From Pseudomonas mosselii (GTDB lineage: Bacteria; Pseudomonadota; Gammaproteobacteria; Pseudomonadales; Pseudomonadaceae), in contig NZ_VAUO01000002.1 in NCBI RefSeq assembly GCF_005796105.1, positions 852,350 through 916,349 on the forward strand: DNA of 64,000 nucleotides, written 5' to 3'. Below, in pieces: positions 10,381-16,570 of the stretch. Each line of letters begins with the position of its first letter. Position 1 is the stretch's first letter. Below the pieces are notes generated by a model. That model was given only the letters and a program-made list of their open reading frames with translations. It did not search any database and was not told the origin of the DNA. A program made the translations under genes and the position numbers.

Positions 10381-10413
10381 CGTAGCCTGAAAATCCGACA
10401 ATCACCAGCATGT
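10379..10413 (+). repeat. Leader repeat copy 2 (matches 10051-10092)
   Basis: AACGTAGCCTG at 10379-10389 is identical to 10051-10061, and ACAATCACCAGCATG (10399-10413) matches ACAATCACACGCATG (10078-10092) at 13 of 15 bases; copy 1 has six extra bases between the blocks. The repeat starts inside the XRE stop codon. Here its ATG is followed directly by TAG, so it cannot start a protein. It may be an operator or promoter duplicated with the gene. Confidence 0.7.
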
Positions 10414-10414
10414 A

Positions 10415-10489
10415 GTTATTGCCGCTCGGCAATAACAGCCGCGAGATGGAATTACTCGCGACACACATTAATTACAGGATGGTAATTAA
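10415..10489 (+). promoter_or_regulatory. Three tandem hairpins in the leader of the FlhE-like gene; ribosome site in the third loop
   Basis: Three perfect stem-loops follow one another. Hairpin 1: GTTATTGCCG (10415-10424) with CGGCAATAAC (10427-10436). Hairpin 2: CGCGAG (10440-10445) with CTCGCG (10455-10460). Hairpin 3: TTAATTAC (10468-10475) with GTAATTAA (10482-10489). The loop of hairpin 3 is AGGATG, so the Shine-Dalgarno AGGA sits in the loop, and ATG 10491 follows one base after the stem. The layout suggests translational control by structure, for example temperature or protein binding. No T-run follows hairpin 1, so it is not a simple terminator. Confidence 0.65.
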
Positions 10490-10490
10490 C

Positions 10491-10895
10491 ATGCTGAAGA
10501 CCTTTGCTTTTGCAATGACGGCTACCGGCTTGGCCGTATTTTCAACGACTGCTTCGGCGGGCGAATATCAATCGTCTGTCATGCTGCCTGCTGTATTTGC
10601 AAAAAACTATGACTACACCGCCTATCTACCTGTCAAAGGGAGTCCACCTTCGAACGTCAACATATCCAACGTGACGTGGAACTGGTCAGTGGTGGGATGG
10701 CCAGATCAATTCTCCGTCCGACTTTGCGCAGGAACTGCCAGCAATTGCATCGATGTATCCAGGCAGCGCTCCAGCTCTACCAACTCGTTCTTCGCACACA
10801 ATCCAAACAAACAGTTCTTTTACATCCTAAGAGCAGGTACGAATACTCTTGTGCCAGTGGGTGGTCAAGAAGGAAAAATTACGGTGCAGTGGTAA
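10491..10895 (+). CDS. Secreted FlhE-like protein
   Basis: 134 residues with a Sec signal peptide (MLKTFAFAMTATGLAVFSTTASA, written here only as residues 1-23; cleavage after ASA). The mature 111 residues resemble the FlhE family: a W-x-W strand near 63-65, VRLC with Cys79, Cys86 seven residues on (likely disulfide), a Phe-rich strand FFYIL, and a terminal VQW strand. FlhE is a periplasmic protein of enterobacterial flagellar loci, but no flagellar gene is nearby, so only the fold is suggested, not the role. ATG 10491 is chosen because it begins the signal peptide and follows AGGA. Composition is AT-rich relative to neighbours. Confidence 0.6.
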   Translation: MLKTFAFAMTATGLAVFSTTASAGEYQSSVMLPAVFAKNYDYTAYLPVKGSPPSNVNISNVTWNWSVVGWPDQFSVRLCAGTASNCIDVSRQRSSSTNSFFAHNPNKQFFYILRAGTNTLVPVGGQEGKITVQW

Positions 10896-10926
10896 AAAAT
10901 GGCGGGCTGCGATGCAGCCCGCCATT
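10896..10926 (-). terminator. Perfect 13-bp hairpin between convergent genes
   Basis: AATGGCGGGCTGC (10898-10910) pairs perfectly with GCAGCCCGCCATT (10914-10926) around the loop GAT. On the minus strand the hairpin is followed by a T-run, so it best ends the hypothetical gene at 10951-11415; on the plus strand it lies two bases past the FlhE-like stop and could also stop that transcript. Confidence 0.88.
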
Positions 10927-10950
10927 CAGTAAAATCTGACGCAACCGTAA

Positions 10951-11415
10951 TTAATACCAGATATTCTTCATCTGCTTGTATCGAAGTGGCAGCGAGGAAT
11001 TAAACTCGAGAAAACGTTCAAACGTCTGATCTGGACTTTCTCCTTGGGCTTTCCCTGATGCGTAGATATCCTGGTAGCCTCGTTTGGCGTACGCATTCAT
11101 CTCAGCATAATAAATCATCGATTCCTTAGTCACTAACTCACCCGAGACAGTGAACCGGATCGCATCGGGGTCTGTGATATCGATCAAGGGACCGCCCAAA
11201 TCATTCATGTATGACTTCATCACATCATCGGCATAACCATCACGATGCTTGGACATTCTAAGAATCTTCCCAATCTCGTCCGACCTATTCCCCCCCCGCG
11301 CTTCTACATCATTCACAGCACCTTGCAATATTGAAGAAAATGAAGACTCCTGGCTCTCAGGTTTTACTTGAGCCGAGACGAGCCGAAAACTTCCTACATC
11401 ATCATTAATCCTCAC
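10951..11415 (-). CDS. Hypothetical protein, 154 residues
   Basis: I do not recognise this protein. It has no signal peptide, membrane segment or known motif. The N-terminal 40 residues are Ser/Gln/Val-rich and look flexible; the rest is mixed helix with an aromatic C-terminus ending KNIWY. GTG 11415 is chosen as start because AGGAG lies six bases upstream; a GTG at 11436 has no comparable site. Composition is AT-richer than the core genes, and it shares the accessory patch with the XRE and FlhE-like genes, convergent to the latter. A secreted-effector or immunity role is possible but unsupported. Confidence 0.6.
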   Translation of the reverse strand: MRINDDVGSFRLVSAQVKPESQESSFSSILQGAVNDVEARGGNRSDEIGKILRMSKHRDGYADDVMKSYMNDLGGPLIDITDPDAIRFTVSGELVTKESMIYYAEMNAYAKRGYQDIYASGKAQGESPDQTFERFLEFNSSLPLRYKQMKNIWY

Positions 11416-11672
11416 AGCGCTCTCCTTTTCAAGCACCTCTCATCCATGAGTGATATTTAACTTCTCATGCCGAACCAGTCCGACTATAAGTACGAAAAGC
11501 AAAATTCGCGCCACCTCTCTTTAGTGCCTGTTCTAGAGAGCCTGATAAGCAATCAACATAAATTTATTGCCTCTCTACCGGCAAAAACATGCCGCTGCCG
11601 GGCAACTGCGCAGACAGCTAGGCGTTGTTGTGCGTTCGAGCAGTTGCACTGGCCAATACATGGCAGCGTTGT
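11416..11672. other. Intergenic region without a recognised gene
   Basis: About 257 bases between two minus-strand genes. It holds the promoter and ribosome site of the hypothetical gene at its left edge and is AT-rich up to about 11575. Short open frames exist on the plus strand here but run antisense through the antitoxin gene and lack ribosome sites. Nothing else is recognised. Confidence 0.5.
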
Positions 11673-11972
11673 TCAGCGTACCGGTGTGGGCTCCGGCACC
11701 AAGCGTATTTCCACACGTTGCCCCAGGGCACGCGCGGCACTGGCCAAGGTAGCCAGCGTCATGCCGGTATCGTTCTGGTCCAGCGCACGGTCCACGGCTG
11801 TGCGGCTGGTGTGCATGCGCTCGGCCAGCACCTTCTTGCTGACCTTCTGCTGCGCCATGACTTGTGTGAGCTGCCAGGCGATCACCCGCTTGAGCGCCGC
11901 GGCGGTGACCTCCTCCAGAAAGCCTTCTTCGGCGAGAAAATCATCGAAGTCCGAACCGATGTGTGGGCTCAT
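11673..11972 (-). CDS. HigA-type XRE antitoxin
   Basis: 99 residues. The N-terminus MSPHIGSDFDDFLAEEG and helical core VIAWQLTQVMAQQKVSKKVLA, followed by the helix-turn-helix AERMHTSRTAVDRALD and terminal VEIRLV, are typical of antitoxins paired with RelE/HigB-like toxins. ATG 11972 follows CAGGAG at good spacing. The toxin should lie directly upstream; only a stub is left there, in the same frame and without a stop codon before this ATG. The antitoxin domain looks intact and could still repress its promoter or neutralise a related toxin elsewhere. Confidence 0.85.
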   Translation of the reverse strand: MSPHIGSDFDDFLAEEGFLEEVTAAALKRVIAWQLTQVMAQQKVSKKVLAERMHTSRTAVDRALDQNDTGMTLATLASAARALGQRVEIRLVPEPTPVR

Positions 11973-12152
11973 GTCACTTAACTCCTGAGACTTGCCTTGC
12001 GTTGCCTGGCCAGTACGAGCTCGGCCGAGGGCGGCAGACAAGGCTTTCAACCAAGCTCGCACAGGCTCGTTGCCAAGCTCACTGCGGAAAAACAGAACAC
12101 GGAGTTGCTGATCTGACGAGGCCAAGTGCACCAAAAAAGGTACTCCTATCAA
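11973..12152 (-). pseudogene. Truncated HigB/RelE-type toxin remnant
   Basis: Sixty codons, open into the antitoxin. LRVLFFRSELGNEPVRAWLK matches the N-terminal strand-helix of RelE/HigB (Gp49-like) toxins, whose usual length is about 100-115 residues. The last residues (RARTGQATQGKSQE) resemble the basic C-terminal tail. The middle roughly 60 residues, which carry the core strands and catalytic basic residues, are missing. An AGGAG ribosome site with TTG/GTG start codons survives at 12134-12148. The deletion leaves the stub in frame with the antitoxin, so a 159-residue fusion could be made. Loss of toxin activity is inferred. Confidence 0.65.
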
Positions 12153-12203
12153 GAGGGCCGTTACTGCCGGCTCATAGCTTGAACAAGGCCATGAAAAATG
12201 CAG

Positions 12204-12420
12204 CCTTTCGGCGTAATGCTGTTCACTTAAGATCGTCGGGGCCGCTTTGCGGCCCTTTCCGGCCGGTCCGGCGCCCCGGCAAGGCCGCTCCTACAGAGTC
12301 CGCGTGAGCCCATGAATGTTAGCTTGCGCAGTCGGTGTCGGAGCGGCCTTGCCGGGGCGCCGTCCGGCCGCGATGGGCTGCGAAGCAGCCCTAAGTGAAC
12401 GGTATTACGCCTTTCGGCGG
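12204..12420. repeat. Nested palindromic (MITE-like) element containing REP units
   Basis: The outer arms GGCGTAATGCTGTTCACTTA (12210-12229) and TAAGTGAACGGTATTACGCC (12391-12410) are inverted repeats matching at 18 of 20 positions. Inside are two facing REP units: 12238-12295 and a shorter one at 12339-12380 sharing GGAGCGGCCTTGCCGGGGCG. It encodes nothing. The size, about 200 bp, and terminal inverted arms resemble a non-autonomous mobile element; no target-site duplication was confirmed. Confidence 0.6.
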
Positions 12421-12445
12421 CATCAACCAGTCAGCTACGTCCCAA

Positions 12446-13423
12446 TCAGGCGTGGGTCAATGCCTCGAACCCTGCCCGAATCTTCTCCTCCGGCAGCTCA
12501 TCGGCAATGAACACCATCACGCTCTCGCGCACCTCGCCCTCCTTCCATTCGGTGTCCCAGTCGAAGCCGTACAACTTGAGCACTCCCTGAAACACCAGAC
12601 GGCGGTCTTCGCCGGCGATGTTCAGCACGCCCTTGTAGCGCAGCAGCTGCTGACCATGCTCCTCCAGCAGCGCGTTCATGAAGTCGCTGAGGCGGTCGAT
12701 ATCCAGCGCGGTCTGGGTGCGCAGCACCAAGGTCGAAATCCGGTCCGGGGTAGCTGGCTTGAGCAGCGGGCGCAGCACCGGCTTGAGGCTGATGCCCAGG
12801 TCCGGGTTGAGGTTGAAGCCACGTACATCAAGCAGCTCGGCCAGATCGATACGGCCATGCTCGACCACGCGGATCGCCGCGCGACCGTTGATCCGCGCCA
12901 GGCGCTCGCGCAGGGCCTCGACCGCCTCGGGCTCGGCAAGGTCGGTCTTGCTCAGCAGCAGGCGGTCAGCAAAGCCCACCTGGGCCTGGGCAATGGCCTG
13001 GGTCAGGTGCAGCTCGGCGTGCACGGCATCGACCAGGGTGATGATGCCATCCAGGATATAGCGCTCGCGCAGTTCTTCGTCGATGAAGAAGGTCTGCGCC
13101 ACTGGCGCAGGGTCGGCAAGACCGGTGCACTCGATCACAAGGCGGTCGAAGGCGATTTCGCCTGCGTCCAGGCGTTCGAGCAGCAGGTACAAAGCGCGGG
13201 TCAGGTCGCCATGAATACTGCAGCAGACGCAGCCGTTGGCCAGGGTCATGACCTGCACCGGTGCATCGCCCAGCATTTGGCTGTCGATGCCGGCCTCGCT
13301 GAACTCGTTCTCGATCACAGCGAGCTTCAGGCCGTGCTCGGCCTTGAGCATGTGTTTGAGCAGGGTGGTCTTGCCGGCGCCAAGAAAGCCGGTCAGCACG
13401 GTTACGGGAATCGGCGTTTGCAC
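12446..13423 (-). CDS. yjiA: COG0523-family metal-handling GTPase YjiA
   Basis: 325 residues. G1/Walker A is GFLGAGKTT near residue 12; the metal-binding CxCC motif is GCVCCS near 65; ECTGLADP and SKTDLAEPE supply later GTPase motifs; the C-terminal CobW domain ends the protein. This family consists of GTP-driven metal chaperones or insertases, and the physiological metal of YjiA is not settled. GTG 13423 is used because it gives the compact N-terminus VQTPIPVTVLTGFLG and follows CAGGAGA. It is the last gene of the cstA-yjiX-yjiA operon, separated from yjiX by a hairpin. Confidence 0.9.
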   Translation of the reverse strand: MQTPIPVTVLTGFLGAGKTTLLKHMLKAEHGLKLAVIENEFSEAGIDSQMLGDAPVQVMTLANGCVCCSIHGDLTRALYLLLERLDAGEIAFDRLVIECTGLADPAPVAQTFFIDEELRERYILDGIITLVDAVHAELHLTQAIAQAQVGFADRLLLSKTDLAEPEAVEALRERLARINGRAAIRVVEHGRIDLAELLDVRGFNLNPDLGISLKPVLRPLLKPATPDRISTLVLRTQTALDIDRLSDFMNALLEEHGQQLLRYKGVLNIAGEDRRLVFQGVLKLYGFDWDTEWKEGEVRESVMVFIADELPEEKIRAGFEALTHA

Positions 13424-13445
13424 GCGTAGGTCTCCTGAAAACGAA

Positions 13446-13475
13446 AGTGGGAGCCCGGTTGCCCGGGCTCCCACT
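13446..13475 (-). terminator. Hairpin between yjiX and yjiA
   Basis: AGTGGGAGCCCGG pairs perfectly with CCGGGCTCCCACT (13 bp, loop TTGC). On the minus strand it is followed by TTCGTTTT, then the yjiA ribosome site. It may partly terminate transcription or define an RNA processing end, lowering yjiA relative to cstA and yjiX. Confidence 0.65.
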
Positions 13476-13495
13476 GGATCACATCTGTCGCGAGT

Positions 13496-13693
13496 TCAAC
13501 AGCACTTGGGCCCGGACTTGCCACCGTAACGCGCTTCTTGTCGTTCGCGGAAGAACGCTTCGTAGCTCATCACCGGCTTGTCCGGGTGTTTGTTCTGCAT
13601 GTGCTCGACATAGTTGTCGTAGTCGGGCATCCCGACCATCAGGCGGGCTGCCTGCCCCAGGTATTTACCCAGTCGACCCAGGTCGTTGAACAT
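13496..13693 (-). CDS. yjiX: YbdD/YjiX-family small protein
   Basis: 65 residues, the usual length of the family, with the conserved [34 protein letters not shown] and a C-terminal CC. The role is unproven; these proteins always sit next to CstA/BtsT peptide or pyruvate transporters and are thought to assist them. It starts 13 bases past the cstA stop, so the two are cotranscribed and probably translationally linked. Confidence 0.93.
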   Translation of the reverse strand: MFNDLGRLGKYLGQAARLMVGMPDYDNYVEHMQNKHPDKPVMSYEAFFRERQEARYGGKSGPKCC

Positions 13694-13706
13694 CGTGGCA
13701 GTCCTC

Positions 13707-15773
13707 TCAAGCGTCAGGCAAAGCCTGGAACGGGGTTTCTTTGTCGCTGCGTTCCTTGCGGCCGAGGGCGGCGAGGCCGACCTTGACGGCGAAGAACAGC
13801 ACGCTGAACACCACCACCAGGAACAGCACGGTCAGGCCGGCGTTGGTGTAGGCGTTGAAGATCACATGCTGCATCTGCCCGATGTCCTTGGCCGGCGCAA
13901 GAACCTGGCCGGCATCTAGCGCGGTGCTGTACTTCTTGGCCAGGGCCAGGAAGCCAACGGCTGGGTTCGGGTCGAACAGCTTGATCAGGCCTGCGGTGGT
14001 GGTGCAGATCAACAGCCACACAGCCGGCAGCAGGGTGACCCAGACATAGCGCTGACGCTTCATCTTGATCAGTACCACGGTACCCAGCATCAGCGCGATA
14101 CCGGCCAGCATCTGGTTGGAGATGCCAAACAGCGGCCACAGGGTATTGATACCGCCCAACGGATCGATCACGCCCTGGTACAGCAGGTAGCCCCACAGCG
14201 CCACGCAACCTGCGGTGCCGATCAGGTTGGCGGTCCACGACTCGGTGCGTTTGAGCGCCGGTACGAAGCTGCCCAGCAGGTCTTGCAGCATGAAGCGTCC
14301 GGCACGGGTACCGGCGTCCACGGCGGTGAGGATGAACAGGGCTTCGAACAGAATCGCGAAGTGGTACCAGAAGGCCATGGTGTTCTCACCCGGCAGCACC
14401 TGATGCAGGATCTGCGCGATACCGACCGCCAGCGTCGGAGCACCACCGGCACGCGCCAGGATGGTGTGCTCGCCGATATCACGGGCGGTGGCCTCAAGCT
14501 GCTCGGGGGTAATCATGAAGCCCCAGCTGCTGACGGTTTGCGCCACCGAAGCGACATCTGCGCCGACCACAGCGGCGGGGCTGTTCATGGCGAAGTACAC
14601 GCCCGGTTCGATCACCGACGCGGCGACCATGGCCATGATCGCGACGAACGACTCCATCAACATACCGCCGTAACCGATGTAACGGGCGTTGGTTTCGTTG
14701 TCCAGCAGCTTCGGCGTGGTCCCCGAGGAGATCAGCGCGTGGAAGCCAGACACCGCACCGCAGGCGATGGTGATGAACAGGAACGGGAACAGGGTGCCTT
14801 TCCAGACCGGGCCGGAGCCATCGGTGAACTGGGTCAGCGCCGGCATCTTAAGCTCAGGCGCGATGATCAGGATGCCGATCGCCAGGCCCACGATGGTGCC
14901 GATCTTGAGGAAGGTCGAGAGGTAGTCACGCGGCGCCAGTACCAGCCATACCGGCAGCACGGCGGCGACGAAGCCATAGCCCACGAGCATCCAGGTGATC
15001 TGTACGCCGGTGAAGGTGAACGCCGGGCCCCAGACCGGATCTGCGGCGATTTGGCCACCCAGCCAGATCGACAGCAGCAGCAGGACCACGCCGATGACCG
15101 AGATCTCGCCGATGCGGCCCGGGCGGATGAAGCGCATGTAGATGCCCATGAACATCGCGATCGGGATGGTCGCCATCACCGTGAACATGCCCCATGGGCT
15201 CTCGGCCAGGGCCTTGACCACGATCAGCGCCAGCACCGCGAGGATGATGATCATGATCAGGAAGCAACCGAACAGGGCGATGGTGCCGGGAATGCGGCCC
15301 ATCTCCTCGCGCACCATGTCTCCCAGGGAGCGACCGTTGCGTCGGGTGGAGAGGAACAGGACCATGAAGTCCTGCACCGCACCGGCCAGCACCACGCCTG
15401 CGATCAGCCACAACGTACCGGGCAGGTAGCCCATCTGCGCAGCGAGTACCGGGCCTACGAGCGGGCCGGCGCCGGCGATGGCGGCGAAGTGGTGACCGAA
15501 GAGGATGTGCTTGTTGGTCGGGACGTAGTCCAGGCCATCGTTGTTGAGTACCGCAGGCGTGGCCCGACGGGGGTCGAGCTGCATGACCTTGGTGGCGATG
15601 AACAGGCTGTAGTAGCGATAGGCGACCAAGTAGATGGCCACTGCCGCAACCACGATCCACAAGGCGTTGATCGCCTCGCCGCGACGCAGGGCGACCACAC
15701 CCAGCGCGCAGGCCCCTATGACTGCCAGCGCCAGCCACGGAATGTGGCGTAGCAGGCTATTATTGTTGTTCAT
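13707..15773 (-). CDS. cstA: CstA-family carbon starvation / pyruvate transporter
   Basis: 688 residues with about 16-18 hydrophobic helices, an inner-membrane permease. Family landmarks include the N-terminal [20 protein letters not shown], the long central repeats, and [21 protein letters not shown]. coli relatives CstA and BtsT import peptides and/or pyruvate with protons or sodium. In combination with yjiX and yjiA it corresponds to the btsT-type operon of E. coli and to the cstA locus next to mapZ in P. aeruginosa (remembered synteny). The substrate is not fixed by sequence. It is divergent from mapZ across 165 bases. Confidence 0.92.
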   Translation of the reverse strand: MNNNNSLLRHIPWLALAVIGACALGVVALRRGEAINALWIVVAAVAIYLVAYRYYSLFIATKVMQLDPRRATPAVLNNDGLDYVPTNKHILFGHHFAAIAGAGPLVGPVLAAQMGYLPGTLWLIAGVVLAGAVQDFMVLFLSTRRNGRSLGDMVREEMGRIPGTIALFGCFLIMIIILAVLALIVVKALAESPWGMFTVMATIPIAMFMGIYMRFIRPGRIGEISVIGVVLLLLSIWLGGQIAADPVWGPAFTFTGVQITWMLVGYGFVAAVLPVWLVLAPRDYLSTFLKIGTIVGLAIGILIIAPELKMPALTQFTDGSGPVWKGTLFPFLFITIACGAVSGFHALISSGTTPKLLDNETNARYIGYGGMLMESFVAIMAMVAASVIEPGVYFAMNSPAAVVGADVASVAQTVSSWGFMITPEQLEATARDIGEHTILARAGGAPTLAVGIAQILHQVLPGENTMAFWYHFAILFEALFILTAVDAGTRAGRFMLQDLLGSFVPALKRTESWTANLIGTAGCVALWGYLLYQGVIDPLGGINTLWPLFGISNQMLAGIALMLGTVVLIKMKRQRYVWVTLLPAVWLLICTTTAGLIKLFDPNPAVGFLALAKKYSTALDAGQVLAPAKDIGQMQHVIFNAYTNAGLTVLFLVVVFSVLFFAVKVGLAALGRKERSDKETPFQALPDA

Positions 15774-15938
15774 GGTTTACTTCCAGCTGGTGGATTGGAA
15801 AGACCGCCCATCGAGTCTAGGGCGTGTCATCGCGCATTGCCACACTTGCTTTGGTCTAGAGCCTCTGCGGCCAGATTGCGTTACCTGCTACAGCGACATC
15901 ACCCACTCTAGTCAGGTTGAACCCCCGAGGACTTTTGC

Positions 15939-16307
15939 ATGAGCGACCACGACGAACGCCGCCGTTTCCAGCGCATCGCCTTCGATGCTCCCACCGAACT
16001 GCGCCAGGGCGAACGCAGCTGGCCGGTAAAGCTGCTCGACCTGTCACTCAAAGGCTTGCTCATAGAACGCCCCTCCCCCTGGGACGCCGACCTGTCACAG
16101 GACTTCGAGGCCACCATCCGTCTCAACGACAAGAAGACCCTGGTGCACATGCAGGTGGAGCTTCGCCACGAAGAGCCCACGCGCCTTGGCTTCATCTGTC
16201 TTTATATCGATGTCGATTCGATGACTCATTTGCACCGTTTGGTGGAACTGAACGTGGGCGACAGCACCGAAATGATGCGCGAACTGCGGGAATTGATCGA
16301 AGATTGA
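15939..16307 (+). CDS. mapZ: PilZ-domain c-di-GMP receptor MapZ
   Basis: 122 residues, a single-domain PilZ protein. The c-di-GMP ligands are present: RRRFQR at 8-13 and DLSLKG (D/N-x-S-x-x-G) near 38. The N-terminus MSDHDERRRFQRIAFDA and end HLHRLVELNVGD closely resemble P. aeruginosa PA4608 (MapZ), which binds the chemotaxis methyltransferase CheR1 when loaded with c-di-GMP. Conservation of that partnership here is inferred. The start ATG follows GAGG. Position between cstA and the radA region agrees with the PA4608 locus. Confidence 0.88.
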   Translation: MSDHDERRRFQRIAFDAPTELRQGERSWPVKLLDLSLKGLLIERPSPWDADLSQDFEATIRLNDKKTLVHMQVELRHEEPTRLGFICLYIDVDSMTHLHRLVELNVGDSTEMMRELRELIED

Positions 16308-16355
16308 AATCTCTTAGCTTGCTAAGAAATCCTCCCCGAAGTGTTTCCTGACTAC

Positions 16356-16382
16356 TCAGGCAGCTTATTGAGGGCTGCCTGA
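16356..16382 (+). terminator. Weak hairpin after mapZ
   Basis: TCAGGCAGC pairs with GCTGCCTGA around a nine-base loop, 49 bases past the mapZ stop. There is no T-run, so it could be Rho-assisted or simply a 3' stabiliser. Confidence 0.45.
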
Positions 16383-16489
16383 CGTGTTGTACACACCCAC
16401 CTCGTACCGAACAGACTGAGTTGGAACGCATTCTGCATCCAGGGAAAGGGTCACCTGGCGGCACTACTGTGCGCGTTACAATCAAAAAC

Positions 16490-16499
16490 TTGTATACAA
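16490..16499 (+). promoter_or_regulatory. Palindrome TTGTATACAA upstream of the NCS2 permease
   Basis: A perfect 10-bp palindrome 72 bases before the permease start. T-G-TATAC-A centres are common operators of GntR-family regulators of the VanR/FadR type. The sequence around 16500-16505 (AATTTATAT) could hold a -10 element, so a bound repressor would block transcription. No GntR gene is in the window, so the regulator is unknown. Confidence 0.5.
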
Positions 16500-16570
16500 T
16501 TTATATGGCAATCGGATGCACGCTTTGCCTACAGTAGTCCCACAACAATAAAACCCCGAGAGCCTGCTCC

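Noticed and set aside
12310..12510. Short plus-strand frames near the repeat element as small proteins
   Set aside because: They run through REP palindromes and antisense to yjiA, with no ribosome site.
14283..15752. A long plus-strand frame across cstA, rich in His, Asp and Gln
   Set aside because: Antisense to cstA; its composition is what results from reading hydrophobic membrane codons backwards.
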